Below are positions 34,508-48,199 of a stretch of DNA of 64,000 bases, piece after piece. Below the pieces are notes generated by a model. It was not told the origin of the DNA, searched no databases, and saw only the letters and a list, made by a program, of their open reading frames with translations. Both the position numbers and the translations under genes were made by a program. The stretch is taken from NCBI GenBank assembly GCA_013399015.1, contig VWZX01006809.1, positions 723,501-787,500 on the forward strand, in the 5' to 3' direction. The first letter of the stretch is position 1. The number at the start of each line of letters is the position of its first letter. This DNA is from Galbula dea. Lineage: Eukaryota; Chordata; Aves; Piciformes; Galbulidae.

Positions 34508-37500
34508 AAATACAAAAAATAAAAATTACATTTAAAAAAAAATAAATCAGTCTGAATATGAATCTCTTGAAGGTCTTTTATACTTTTCTGAATCATTTAT
34601 TTCTTTCTTGTAAATATGTTTTGTGAGATATAAAGCTTAACGCTACTGAATATATGCACTGAAAGCATTTTAGGTTGTCAAATAGAGCAGTATCTGACAT
34701 ATGAAATATAATCTTTTAAGGTTCACACGTTGCCACTTCTAACTTAGTAAGCATGATTGTAAGTAGCACTTGGTTCATTAGTACAAGAGTCAGAGTCCAG
34801 CCTTGAAATTCTACTTGAGACAAAGCTGAAAGTACCACTTAAGACAGACATGTTCAAAAACAACAGCCAAGAAAGACCTTGTCCCAAAAGGTGCCTAAAA
34901 TCACAAGGCAGTTTCTTCTGAGGGTTATAAATTAACCATAGAGCAGTGATAGTAGAACACTTGATTGGGGAAGTCACATGTAGTTTCTGCTCAAAGAATA
35001 CTAAAGAGCAAGGACTGGAAACCAAGACTACTCCCTCCTTGCCAAAACATTGGTACCAATAAACCCCAGAGTAATAATAATGCCACTTGACTAAGAAATG
35101 GTTATATGAAAGTTGGTGCCTCCAGTCACCCCTGTCCCATAGAGAAGTAGAGGTCAGATGCACGGTTATCAGTATGTGATTTCCGTTCAGGTCTCTTCAG
35201 AAACATTAAGTTCCCCATTAGCTTACAAGAGCCCTAGATAAGTAACCAGGATTTCCAGCTGGGGCCAAGTGCTTTGAATAATTTTTTTTTACCATGTCCA
35301 TCATAAATAGCAGATCACAAAACTCTCAGAATCAATACTGTGACACCATAGAACCCACAATCATGTGGTGGTCAGTCCTCAAAACTACAAGTTATATCAG
35401 ACTGCTCTTCAAAATGGTTTGGAGATAATTTGCTTACTGAAGGATCTGAAGTCTTAGTTAACTCCCTTTGAAGTGTTAATAGAATTTTAGCATATGAAAC
35501 ATTCAATGAACAAGCTTAAAAGACTTTAAAAAGGTCTCAAAGGTGCATCATGGGACAACTGTTGAGGCCGATGCAACCAGTGAATATTTACACTGGATAA
35601 AGATTTGTTCCTGTGTCTTCCCATTGCTGGTCACTAAGATGGTCTCAAAAGTAGAGTAAGAATGGTGTCACAGAGATTGTCATTCTACTCCTTTTGGGGC
35701 AAGTTGATAGTGACAATAGCAGAAAATTATGTCAAGGTTTGATTTATTTTTGTGTGATTTTGTTTGTTGGTTTACTGCTTGGGTTTCTTGGGGTTTTCTT
35801 TATTATTTTTTCTCCTTCTTCTCCCTTTCAGCTTTATTCCGTCTCTGAGCTTGGAAAGTTCATGAAACTTACAAGGTGAAGAAAAGAAGAGATGAAGAGC
35901 TTGAGCCCCAGGAGGAAGTGTTGATGAGATTTGAGAGCTAAAAAGCTAAGTGACATAGAACAGCAAACTTCCAGGTGTCAATAGTGCATCCATAGTGTGA
36001 GTGAATACAGAAAAGCAATCTCCTTTTATGCTGGAGGTAAAATATGTTCAGATGGTGATAATGATGATGAGAAGTAGCATAGGATTTGTCATACTGTATC
36101 AGAGAAATCCTATGTTCCTTCTCATTTGTTGAGTCTTGCATTTTTACTGCCTTCAAAAGTGACCAGCATCTGATGCTTGAGGGGAAGTTGAAGAAAAACC
36201 TTTAATGCACTTAGCCAGTTGTGTGGAAAGGAAGGTAAAGAAGAGGATATCTTCTTGACTCCTGCAGCTATCAATTTGCCCTTTGAAGTATAGTAATATA
36301 TTACTTTAACATTCATATTGTTGTTATTACTCATAAAATTATTCAGCCCTTTAAAAGTCTTTCAACAGTATTTGACTTAATAATCCCCTGCTGGAGTTAA
36401 TTCCAAGGGATGACAGCATGCTGTGGAAAGTATTCACTTTCACAATTTTTGATGTATATTTACCTTCCATTTATTTCCTTTTACATAATTTATTGATTCA
36501 TTATGACATAGGGTTAAAAGTAGGGTCTTATCATTCTACACTTTGTAAATAGAAAGAACAGACCATTCTGTTTTCCTACATGAAATAAAATTCAAGGGTT
36601 TATTTTGTGTGTATAGTGAAGATTTCAGTTTCTCTATTTTTCTGTAAGTGCAGACAGAAAAGGTAATGATGGCAAAATGTTTCATGATAAAAGATAATTT
36701 TGTGTTTCCTCCAGATGAATTCTGGATTTTTATGGTATATTCTGCATATACTGTTTCCCTCTGTATACTTTTATTATCTGCAGGTTGACAGGTTCAGTAA
36801 CACCTGCAGTGTTAACATGGAAAACAATGCTCATTTATCAATTAATTTTTAATTGAGACCAATCTTCTGCAAGTTTAAGTTCTGCTCCAAAGCTTTGTGT
36901 GGAAATAAGAGTGGGAAAGATTATACTTTTAGAAGCAGAAGGGAACATTCTGTTTATCCTGCCATATGTACAAACTCATCAGGAGATTCCTGATTTTTTT
37001 ATCAAGGTATACATTTGGAGGATCCAGAATCCTGCTAAACCTGTTTCATAGAAATAATTAGAGACAACTGCATTTATCTTCATGAGTACTGGACTGAGAT
37101 TCTTTTAGCATATTTTCTGATTATGTATGAGTTGCCTTGATTGATAGTTTGTATGACACTGTCTAATATAATGTGGCAATAAGAACTAAGAAATGGGTAC
37201 CCAAACATACTAAAGCATTATTTCAGGAATAATTAGTAGCATATGTAATCTTACAGTTGGTGAAAATTCCCAGAAATATACATACCCATATAGTATATTG
37301 ACAAATATAATCTTAATTAACCTTTAGCACAATCAGTGGATGAAGCTACTTTGCTGTGAAAATCCTGAGTATCTCTACTGAGTCAGTTAAACACAGATTT
37401 TTTTTTTCCTTCTTCCATTTCTAAATCAAAAATAAACTGTATTTACCCACAGTTTTTATTCCTTTAGGCAACTCTCTGATAAGGATGGGAGCTGTGCTGT

Positions 37501-38587
37501 AGGTTTTAGCCTGCAGGTCATTGTGGTCAGTTAAATAGACTGTCTTCAGATGGGCTCCAGCCTCAAGGATCCTTCCATCTGTCCTGTTAGCTTTTCTCCA
37601 GGGCATGACAACTTGAGCAAAAAAAATGCAGGGTGAGCAGCTTTCTATTTCTCCTTCATCACTGAAGTATGTGTGTTACTGCAACAGGACAATGAGAAAG
37701 GGAAGACTGGAAGGACGTGAAAAGGGCTTTAACTGAAGCATCAAGAAGTTGCTTCTCATCTTTTCACTTCTCCACATTTGAGAGGCACATCAGTGTGTCA
37801 AATGGGACAACAGGAGAGAGGCTACTGAGCACCCTTGCTGCTCCCTCTTGTCTGCTACCTCTATATATACCCAGACACTTCACTGTGTCCTCTGTATTCC
37901 TATCGTGTCTGAGGTCTGCAAATTTGCAAAAATATTCCAGTTAGGCACATCTGGGCAGCCTGGTGTGTATCAGAAACTGATTTTTTTCTCTGCCTGTGTC
38001 TTCTCAATATGTCTACTCATCAGCCAATTGCAGAGCACCTCTAAACACCTTCTGGAAGAATTGGGGTCTGACAAAATGAAGCTGCAAGCATAAACCTTAT
38101 TCTGAAAACTGTACAGAAAGAGTTGATGTAAGTTTTTTATGTTTTCAGAGATCTGGGTTTCCTTCAACAAGGCCCTTTTGAATTAGATTATTTGGTATAT
38201 TTGGTCAGTATTTCCAGATGTTCATCCAGGTGTGCATGTTTCTGTTTAAGCAATAGAAGTGTCCCCACTGATGGCCAGCCCCTGTAATCATATCAGCATT
38301 CCATCTGCTGCTACATAGTAGCCTAATATCCTTAAAGCATTCAGTCATTAAGTAGGTGACCCTGGTTCAATTCCTTTTTCTGCTTGAAGAAGAATATTAC
38401 TTGTGTCCCACTGGAATGTGTTACATTCATTTAAAAGTGAAGGAGTTCTTGCTCTATTTTCCTTTTTCAAGCTGTGTCAGGGTGTATAAAAGATTTCAGG
38501 TTTCCCTGGCATGAAAAGAGAAAGAGCAGAGTAGTGTAACTCTGCACCTCAGTGCTAGATGAAGTTGCCTAAGAAAAAAGGAATTGA
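34508..38587. other. 4.1 kb AT-rich stretch, nothing recognised
   Basis: No CR1, LTR or RNA signal is seen. The longest frame, minus 34,744-35,163 (139 codons), has no recognisable domain and starts and ends in unremarkable sequence. I treat it as chance. Confidence 0.5.
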
Positions 38588-39010
38588 ATAGAATCATAAA
38601 ACCATTATGGTTGGAAAAGACCTCTGAGATCATCAAGTCCATCCATCCACCTACCACTATCATGCCCACCACTCAATCATTTCCCCAAGCACAATATCTA
38701 CACATTTTTTTAATTCCTCCAAGGATGGTGATTCCATCACCTCCTTGGGAAGCCTGTTCCAATACCTGATAACCCTGGTGGTATTGTGACTCAAGTGCAG
38801 GACCTGGCACTTCGCTTTGTTAAACCTCATCCCACTGGCCTTAGTCCATCAATCCAGTCTGTCTAGATCCCTCTGTAGAGCCTTCCTACCGTCGAGCAGA
38901 TCAACACTTCCACCTAACTTGGTGTCATCTGCAAACTTATTGAAGATGCACTCAATCCCCTTATCCAGGTTGTTGATAAAGGTATTATACAGAACTGGTC
39001 TCACTAGTTG
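38588..39010 (-). mobile_element. CR1 LINE with internal deletion: 3' end joined to RT palm
   Basis: The plus-strand segment 38,588-38,780 is a CR1 3' end read backwards ('AGAATCATAAAACCATTATG', 'GGTTGGAAAAGACCTCTGAG', 'CTCCAAGGATGGTGATTCC', 'GAAGCCTGTTCCAATACC'). From about 38,795 to 39,010 it changes to RT palm sequence. On the minus strand this reads 'VLYNTFINNLDKGIECIF', 'KFADDTKLGGSVDLLDGRK' and 'ALQRDLDRLD', then a stop, then 'MRFNKAKCQVLHL'. The catalytic FADD at 38,924-38,935 is intact, unlike the other RT fragments here. About 0.6-0.7 kb of the family between the two parts is missing. Either one element lost its middle or two insertions abut in the same orientation. Confidence 0.9.
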
Positions 39011-39577
39011 ATGGCAAGGAATTTTTTATATCAAATCATTACATAATTTGACCACAAAAATGACCCTGGGAGCAGAAAATGTTTTTTTTCCAATTGGTGA
39101 AGGAATTAATATCTTTGTGTTGCCTCTGTATAGAGTGTACCAGACATTATTATAAGCTTGCTAAATGCCCCTTTTCACTGCAGTGGGTACCTGCATGCCC
39201 ACCAGAAGTGCTGGATGTCACAAAGCCATGTCATTAACAGTGGGTGTTGCAGGACAGAAGCTTTTAGTCATTTATGCATTAGGCTGGATCTAGTCTGTGA
39301 TGTCTTTCAATGCCTGACCTTTTTATTTCTTGCTGCTTCAGACTCTGCTGAGGATAGCCTAATTTTTGACAAGGTTATATTTTGTTTGCTTTCTCCATCA
39401 TACAGAAAATTGTTATTTTCAAGTCCTTTTTTAAATCAGTGCTTTCCCAGCAATAATTATGGCTCCTACTTGATCAAGAGATTCAGAAGTTGGTAGGATG
39501 AGTCATTTTTCCTAATCATCTTCCACAATGTCATGCCAATGACACTTTCTTAATCCAAATACTTTTCTGTAAATTAC
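39011..39577. other. Spacer between CR1 copies
   Basis: About 570 bp. A 112-codon plus frame here is Leu/Phe/Ser-rich without a domain. No transposon homology is recognised. Confidence 0.45.
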
Positions 39578-39793
39578 AAGGAGGTTCTTTACTCAGAAGG
39601 TGGTAAGACACTGGAACAGATTGCCCAGAGAGGTTGTGGCTGCCCCATCCCCGTAAGTGTTCAAGGCCAAGCTGGGTGCAGCCCTGGGAAACCTGGTCTC
39701 GTGGGAGGCATCCCTGCCCAAGACAGGAGGGTTGGAACTACATGATCTTTAGAGTTCCTTCAACCTGGGCCATTCTATGCTTCTATGATTCTG
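39578..39793 (+). mobile_element. CR1 LINE 3' end, plus strand
   Basis: This starts at the end of ORF2 ('GGAGGTTCTTTACTCAGAAG', 'ACACTGGAACAGATTGCCC', 'AGAGAGGTTGTGGCTGCCCC'). The 3' UTR follows, with 'GGAGGGTTGGAACTACATG' and 'TCAACCTGGGCCATTC', and the copy ends in 'TATGCTTCTATGATTCTG'. It belongs to the same general type as the copy at 3,231 ('GTTGTGG.TGCCCC', 'CCAGGCTGGATG' versus 'CCAAGCTGGGTG'). It is 5'-truncated and dead. Confidence 0.93.
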
Positions 39794-41219
39794 TCCTTTG
39801 CAGTACCAAAAGCACCTCTGTTCTCCATTCCTATAAATTCATTTTGAGTCTTCTTTTTCTTTCTGTTAAACCACAAACAAATCATGTGCATTTTCTTCAT
39901 GCACATCTTTTGTTTCACATCAATGTGCATCCAACAGGTTATCTCCCTCTGTGCAAATAGTAACTCTAATTGTGCTTTTGCAGTTGAAAGGCCCCGGGTC
40001 CCCTTACTGTTTTATGATATGGTAGGAGTGGTCTTAGAAGAACCATATAAGCAGAATGAGGTATCTTTAAAAAGTATTGGTTCTGTCATTATTAATCAAG
40101 TTTTACATGAAGAAAAGAAAGAAGAAAACCTGCCTTACCAAAAGCCAGGCAGCTGCAGGAAGGTGTACTAGTAGTCTTCAAAGTTTTGCACCAAGGAAAC
40201 AGACAAAAAATTTGGAAATGAATAGAAGGATAAAGGGGGAATAAATAGAAGTGTGTTATTGTGAATTAATTTAGTTTAATTTTGGGGGGGAGGTTGTTTG
40301 TTTGTTTGTTTTTGATTAACTTAACATTTATACCTCATTTTTGTGAAACCAAATTAATTTAGAAAGTTCTCAAGTAAGCCTTCACTAAAGGGGAAATATC
40401 AGAAAACAGAATGCTTCAAGTACTTTCTTAACTGTGAGGCAGAGCTCTGAGCAGCAACCATGTATGGTCTTACCAAGGGAATTGATTAAGATATGTCTGG
40501 TACAGAGGGAACTGCAGTATTGCTATGCAGACCTGCTTCTCTATGTGATATTTTGCAGATGGTCCCTCACACCTCAGCACTCTAAGGTATTGCATGTAGA
40601 GCTGGGACCTATTTAGACAGTGCTGTTATGACAAGCTTGCTGGAAGTATCAAAGAAATATGGAGTTTACAAAAGTGTATTATGATTTGATTCCACTGGAC
40701 AGATTTTGTGACAGAATACTTATTACAGTGTAAGATTAAAAAATAACCCAGTGAGCCAAGTGCATGAGGAGCTGGACACAGCATTCATTCATTTGTTATG
40801 AACTGCTGTAAAGATGAGTGTTGAGAGAGTTCCTCAAATGTGAAGACAGCAAAATTCCTTCATAAAGGGAATTGCTAGGAAACCTAAATACATGAGCAGG
40901 TCCTAATTTCCCCATCAGATTCTTAGGACAAAGTTGTATAATATGCAAGGGGTAACAGTACATTATAGGAAGACAGTTTGATTTTACAGTAAATGTTAAA
41001 GAGCCCTCATACTAAAAAAAAATTCTATTCTTTCATAGAAGTATTGGCAAACAAAGTGACCAGAGATGAGTGGAGAGGGAGGAGTGAATACTGCACAATG
41101 ATGGCAGTGTTCACCCTTTTCTGATTCAACCTGTACCACTTGCACTTCCCTGACAATCATTTAACATGCAACAGTGACTATATTAAGTATTTTTGCTATT
41201 CCCTTACAAAGTCACCCTG
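39794..41219. other. AT-rich stretch with a TTTG microsatellite
   Basis: A G7 run at 40,284-40,290 is followed by a TTTG tetranucleotide run at 40,297-40,314. Nothing else is recognised. Confidence 0.5.
40297..40314. repeat. (TTTG)n microsatellite
   Basis: About four TTTG units, the last interrupted by extra T, following a G-rich heptamer. Confidence 0.8.
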
Positions 41220-41520
41220 GAGGAATGGCACGGCAGACTTGCTAAGGTTCTCAGCTTCTCTGCTTTCAGCTCCATCTTAATTAGCTGGTGGGGTGAATGA
41301 AATTATTTTGCCATTCCCGTGTCCCAACTTGACAAACTGGGACTTGGCACTAGCTCAATATGAGACACTCCATGCAGCTATATGTGGTATGCGTTAATGA
41401 TGCTATTAGTAACACGTTGCTGAATGTTAACATATTAGAACTTGCAGTTTCATCCCTCTGTGGAAGTGACTTGATTAATGTTAGAGAGAACTTCTTAACA
41501 AAGATGTAATTTCAGTGACA
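41220..41520. promoter_or_regulatory. Candidate conserved non-coding element
   Basis: This is a repeat-free, moderately GC-balanced segment with homeodomain-type cores, including GTTAATGA (41,393-41,400) and GATTAATG (41,473-41,480). It has no coding potential and no transposon homology. The call rests only on texture and motifs and could be wrong. Cross-species alignment is needed to decide. Confidence 0.22.
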
Positions 41521-44153
41521 CTATTTTATATTGTCAAAGAAAGAGGGATAATCTTTACATTGAATACTATTATGTTTAATTAAGCAGAGCGTGTCAGGCT
41601 TACACCTCCCCTATCCACTCACTTATCTAATATATTTCTTTTTTACAAAACCCAACCAAAGTAACAGCAACAACAAAACAGTATTAAGATTTGAGGGGTC
41701 TTCAGTCACCTTAGTGAGTCCCTTAATGCCTGGTCTACTGAAGGCTGATGGGTACCTAACGATATAGTAGTTGCAGGGTGCCCAGCCAATGTGAGGTCTC
41801 ACTTCAAGATGCTGTTTCTGTAGATCTGGTATTTTTATACAAAAGCTTATAACTGGAATAACTAAGACAGATATTTTAATGGGTGTAGAGATGTAACGGG
41901 GACACATTCATCAAAGAAGTAGCGGTTAGGGTGCTTTTTTGGAAGGGCAGATTGTTAATGATTAAATGACAATCCTACTAATTAAAAGTCAAAAGTAGAT
42001 AAATAAGGGATAACTCCCATGATAATTGTCAAATTTATATATTTAGAGAAATCTAGCACATCATAAATATTAAATTGGGCTATTATCTGAAGTGTGTCTG
42101 TGCCAGGGATCCATAAATAAAGACCTTAGGGACTAATCACTAGAAATCTTAATTATTTATGTCCCTCTACATTTTAACAAACAGAAAAGCTATGTCTTCT
42201 TTTTAGTGTAAACCACAAAGGAAACATACTCTTTTTTTTTTTTTTGAGGAATCTTTTGGGGGAGGAGAAAAGAAAGAATGCTGCAGTGGGAAAGTACAAA
42301 TAGGAGAAGATCTCAACCTTGAGAAAATCTTTCAAGAAAAACCTTGGCTTCTCTTTTCTTCTAAGCATTAACCTCCTATTAAGTACGCTAGTTTTATGTC
42401 AATGCACAGCTCCATTGACTTCAATTAAGCTATCTCAGATACCCACCCTGCTGAGAGAACAACCACAGACTTTTTAAAAGTCAGCCAACACCAAACTGCA
42501 GCAAGAATGGTGAATCAGGTCTTCAGTGTAATTTTAATCATCAGTCCTGCCTTGCACTTTATGTAATAACTTATGCAAAGAAGGTACCTAAAGGCCTTTT
42601 TAGGGCCTCTGGTATTACTACCAATTTTGTTCCCATTTTTTTCAAGATGAAATATGTATTATGTGCACAATTTTATGCATTGTTTGCTTTACTGAACCAG
42701 GATGCTGTGGCACCTTGATAGCTTTTTCACTACATACACCCTGGAACTGTTGTCTTCTTGGCTCACTTGGTGTAGCCAAACACTACATTGACCGAACATA
42801 TTGAGCAAGTGGATCCTGACTGTTTGGCATGGGCTCTCCAGTCTTCTGGGAAATTAGAAAAGAGGATGGTGTGAGTAATGCATCAGCACAGAATCTGAAA
42901 AGAAGTCTCATTTATTTAGAGCTCCAAGTTCATTTGGAAAACTCTATGATGAATGGTGCCATAGAGATGTCAGACCATTACATCTGCATTATTCTTGGAA
43001 TTGCTTTGGTTTGGCCAGAGGTTGCTCCTGATCCTCCAGATACTTGAGCTTCCATAAGAAGGACGAAGTGTGGGAGAGATTCAGCAGCTTGACACTGGAC
43101 CATTGACAAAGACATACAGCTACTGACAATTGGCAGTGTTTCCATTTGTATCCCTGCTGCCAGTCCTACAGTAATCATCTTTGGCCTTTTTGACTACTGA
43201 AAAAGGTTAATATTTTTCCTTATATTGGATATTATATGAAAGCTAGTGGTTCAAAACAGTTAAAATCCAGCTGAGAAGCACCAGGAATTACTTGAGGGGG
43301 TACTAGCCAGCTATTGCTGGTACACTAAACCATCAGATCTTTTTGAAGCATGCCAAGTAAACACGCTGCAAAATCATTCACACAGTGACACAGAGTTTTG
43401 AGGCAAAAGTGATATTCTGAAAGCTGAGATCCTGACTCCTTTCTGAATTTCAGTAGTTTTGAAATGATAAAAGCACTGCAAGTTTGTGAAGTCACCCATC
43501 CAATATGTGAGGCCAAGAGTAAAAATAGGACCCATGACCTCTCCCTTCTTCCTCATTTAGATACTTTTCTCTGTAACTATGGGTAAAGCATAGTAGTGGA
43601 ATACCATTGCTATTAAGTGAAAAACGAGCTTTTTACAGGAAGCCATGAAAATGAAAGTAATAATTAAATCTTCATATAACTTTAGGTTGTATTGTAAGTG
43701 CTTAGCTGAAAAATTCGTCTTTAACTCATGGCCCGCAGCAATCACATCTGTTATATTTTAGGAACAGAAAGCTAATGAGGTGGAATCTGGAGTACTGAGC
43801 TTAATTGGGCTTGTTTTGATTAAGTGTATGTGCTGGGAATATTTTACACACTAGTATAAATTGCAAAACAGCCAACACAAGCCACAAAATTTGCAAAATC
43901 CATTGTGGATAGTGTTGGAGAAAGGACTGTTTCCAATAAGCAATAAAAGGCAAAATAAAATGTCTAAGGTTTTGATGAAAAAAGTGTACTTTAATTTGTC
44001 TAATTAGTGGCTTTCTACAGTTGTAAATGCATTCCTTTCTCACGTTCACATGCGTGCAAATGCACACACACAGACACACAAACAGTGTACAACTACAACA
44101 GCTTGTCTTTGGGTTGGGTAGATTAAGTCTGAGTGGCAAAGGTATTTGTAACT
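41521..44153. other. AT-rich stretch, nothing recognised
   Basis: A T-run of about 16 lies near 42,231-42,246, and several TAAT-rich segments occur around 41,955-42,150. No gene or transposon is recognised. Confidence 0.5.
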
Positions 44154-44190
44154 GCATACAAGCATACAAGCTTGCAATGCATACAAGCAT
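44154..44190. repeat. Short interspersed GCATACAA repeats
   Basis: GCATACAAGCATACAAGC is followed by TTGCAATGCATACAAGCAT, giving three GCATACAAGC-type units within 37 bp, the last after a 9-bp interruption. It is a small local duplication. Confidence 0.7.
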
Positions 44191-47100
44191 GAAAATTTGA
44201 CATATCATTCATATCTTACATATTTAGCAGAAAGATATTTTACATATTTTACAGCAGTTTTAAAAGCATGTGTTTCAACATGGAGGGTGTATGCACGGTT
44301 TTTCTTCTACCAGTCCTTATCACTTTGGGCCATACTCTTAGGTAATGTAAACCTGCATAACTTCATTGACTCTAGTACACTTTGCTGATCCACTCAATTC
44401 AGATCTGATCTCTCAAGTTCCCTTGTGTATTCAGAAGTTAGGAGGAGGGGAAAAATACAAATAGTATATTTTAGCAACATTAAAAATAGTTTTAAATGGC
44501 TTTTCCCTACATTAAAAAATACTGCAAGCTGGATTCCTGATATTTTGGTACCACCCGTAACTAGAAACAGCTGCTTACTCTTCAAAGGAAATTTCATAGG
44601 GATGAAAAGTGGTTCTACTTAGATTGTAGCAAAAAAACACATCAACAAAATTTTTATCCAGTGCCTTCATTAATAGCTCTGAAAACAACTTTAAAGTAAA
44701 AATATCTCCACTTTTACACATAAGAAAAGTGAGACACCAAGAATTGGCTTGCAGAAAGCCAGTGAGAGAGTTTCCCTGAGTGGTGATATTTGTCCAGGGG
44801 TCTGATGTTCTGTGACAGTCTAGGGAGATTGACATGAGATACACAATAGGGTCATTTGACTTCTGCATCCTTCTTCATCTATGTGGGTGAAAAATTACAA
44901 TGCTGACATCTTTACAGCACTCATATATGTCAAGATACTTTGTATAACTCATAGAAAGCTGTCTCATGTTGAGCCTTTTCAGCTGGTAAATATTTTACCC
45001 TGACCTCAAACACAAATTGAAAATTTAGGCTGAGATTTTCAAGGTTGTTGAATTTCAGTGGGATTTGGTTATCAGGTTCTTCAAGCCTTTTAAGATTCCA
45101 GCTTTGATCAGTGAATGTTTCACTATAATTGACTAATCCCTTAGAATTGCTTAAAAGCTAATAACTTTATTTGAGCTGCTTACTGTTTTTATACATTTCA
45201 GGGTCTTTAACATAGGATACAGTTATCACTATGTAAAGGAGACATTCCTTCAGATAAATCTCTAAACAATTCCTGATCTTCCCAGTATTCATGTTAACTT
45301 TTCCATTCCACAGCTCACTAGAAGGTAATAGGGGTAAATACACTGAACATGGGAAACAGACTGAGTTTAAGGATAAATACACTGCAGCCCTCCAAGAAAA
45401 TGATGATCATGTTTTAACAGATTGGATTAAACTCTTCTGTCAAACTGAAAATCCCACTGATGAATTGTAGCTCCTTCCACTGGGGAAGGAGAATGGTATT
45501 TGAACACACACAGACCTCCTATAAACTACTAATACAGGCTAAAGGACTAACTGAACTGGCAGGAAGGCAAAGTACAATACCTCAGGTTAGGTCTTACTGG
45601 AGCAAGCTCCTTCAATCTTGAAAAAATACTCTAATGGCCACAGTTACTCAGGGCTTAGGCTTTACATTTCATTCAGAACAGTGCACTGCTAGCTGCTTTG
45701 TGACCCCTAATTCTATATTGTCTGATTGGTTCAATAATGACTCTGAGGTATGAGAGCCACCTACCCTATTATCAGCTCCACCTCCTGGGGTTTCCTTTAA
45801 AGGGACTTCCATTCAAGTCTGGTCTACAGTAACATATACAATTACACCAGGAAGGATGAAAATGTGAAGGGGGCAGCCACTGCAGCTTCAGGTCATGAGA
45901 TGATTGCTGGCTGTGATTAAGAAGAAATCCCCTCCTCTTAAATGAAATATAATAATGTTCATATCTAAGGATTCAGGACTGGTCATTGTTAAAGGTAGGA
46001 TATTACCTGTGACAGTTCATGCAGTCTCTGATTTCCTTCCTCTTCCCCTTTCAAAATGCAGCAAAGAAAAATAAAACTTTCAGAAATTGTATACCTTCTT
46101 GGTGAAAACAAAAAATGAGATAAAAGGGAAATAAATTCAGCTGCAACTTTTTCCTTTGAAAGTAATTTCTAATGTTATGTTCTTCTTTTTTATTATTTTT
46201 TGTTTGTTTGATTTGTTTTTTACATAAGGAGAGTTTAATGTTTCTAATATTTCATATGATATTTCTGAATTAATTTCAGTGTATCTGCCTTACTAAATAC
46301 AATTTCTTTTTAAGCACCTTGCTCTTTTGAAAGACTGTGGTCTCCGAGGATTTTCTGCCAGTCACCTCATAAAAACAAAGGTTATTATTATTATCAATGG
46401 TGAGCAATAGCTGATGCCTTCAAGTTGAAGAAAGGTCAAGAGACTAATCACTGGTATGCATTCAGCAGCTATCTCTCCTAGTAGGACTTAAGCAATTGTT
46501 AAAGGTATGTTTTTTCAGCTTTAAAATTTATCCTGTTTTTCCTTATTGTCTGTATATGTGCATGTATGTGCACACAAATCCATCTGTTTGTATCTGCCAT
46601 GTTTCTCTTGAGTAAATGAACATGAAAACATAGTCTTTTCATAATCTGGGCTAGCAATAATTGCAATATTCATACATTGTGTATCACAGGGGAGTAAGTG
46701 GAGGGGGATTCACTTTTTCTGTTGGTTAGCTACCATGTCTGTGGCATCCCTGAGCAAATCTAAATTCTCCAGTATGGTTCTTAAACTAAGACTCGATTAC
46801 TCTGCTTCTGCTGGATGGTTCTTCCATCCTCCTGACTTAAGGGTATGGGATGCACTGCTGCTTCTCAACACCTTTGCTTTAGAATTCTTGCCCTATAAAA
46901 CTAGAGCAGGTTTTCTGGAGATAACATCCTTTCTCTTTTGATCTTGCAAACTGTGGACTATCAGTAATGTATGAGGCTGTTCAGGTGTGGGAGACTGACT
47001 AGGTCTGGTGGGATATGCTGCTGCTCTCAAACTTCAGTTAAAGCATGAGAAGTTTATACAGGTCAGCAGTGTCTTTCTTCAGACTGAAGAAGTTGGCCAT

Positions 47101-48199
47101 GCTTCGAATATGTAATGTAGGTGGAGACATGGCCTGACAGATGCAGAGAACTATTCAACCAAAGGCTAACATCAACTGAATCCCTTCATTTGTTTCTGAA
47201 CATACTTTTGAAACTACTGAACAAGTCATTGCTGGTAAATGACTGTCTGAAATAGTCTATTTCTTTGCTATAGATTTAAAAGAAAATATTAGAGCAAGAG
47301 AAAAAGTAGGTGAAATTGATTTCATTTAACAATAACCTTCCAGCCTTGCCTCGTGTCTCACTCAAATAACCTTTGTAACTAATTATAGTGGAGCCTGAAA
47401 ATAAAGCACTTCTAGGCTGAAGGGTTTTAAAAGTCATCAAAATTATCCAGTGCTCAATATAGCCAAAATCCTATATGCTATTATGTTCTTGTGCCAGCAA
47501 GACTGCCTGGAAGTTAACATCTGTAGAGATATGAGAGGAACAAACAAACATTGGCATCATCAAGTGTTATTTTGATATCCAAAGACATTATGGCAGGCTG
47601 GAAAATCAATAATTTCTAAGCACTTTCTTCTTTTAACTTTGCATTAAATTCTGAGTGATTGTAATGGTTGTTGATTTTCCTCCTTTTTCAGGTCTGATAG
47701 CATATCCAGACACTCAGCTTCATGCACTGTCCTGCCAGACTACACTTTTTTCCTGTATTCCCCTTAAAAGATTAGAAGTATGCTTTCACATTTGTTGGCT
47801 AATATCCTTTCTGATGTAGATTTACAGTTGCAAAAGCCTTACCTGTTTCCAACTCCCTTTGTCTTAGTTTGGATGGCCATTTTGATCCTTAGGTATCAGG
47901 ATTTAAAGCCTGTTTACATTAAAGACACTTGTCATTCTTAAGAAAAAGAGCCTAGATTCCTTCCACTGCCACTTCCAGACTATCTGTATTGTGCTTCTGT
48001 ATGCCTGAGTCTCTGCTTCTATTGAAGTTCTTCCTTTACACTAAATATAGCATCCCAAATTTGCCAACTTTTTAAAAATTTTCTGGGTACTAAATGCTCC
48101 ATGCATGTTGCTGTAAGGGAAATTTTGTTTCTTATATTTAATGACCTTCACCAAATACTACAAGGTCTATCTGTTTGCTTACTCAGGCTTCCTTCAAAT
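44191..48199. other. 4 kb AT-rich stretch, nothing firm recognised
   Basis: A TTATTATTATTAT run lies near 46,382-46,396. The segment around 45,690-45,850 has a CCAAT-type ATTGG and a TTTAAAGG element reminiscent of a promoter or LTR, but no ends or duplications could be found. No coding gene is seen. Confidence 0.45.

Noticed and set aside
34744..35163. 139-codon minus-strand frame
   Set aside because: No recognisable domain or family similarity. I cannot distinguish it from a chance frame and do not annotate it as a gene.
37840..37930. TATATATA-containing segment as a promoter
   Set aside because: A lone TATA-like string in AT-rich DNA without other promoter or LTR features.
45690..45850. 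Possible LTR or promoter with ATTGG and TTTAAAGG
   Set aside because: No poly(A) signal in the right position, no ends and no flanking duplication could be found.
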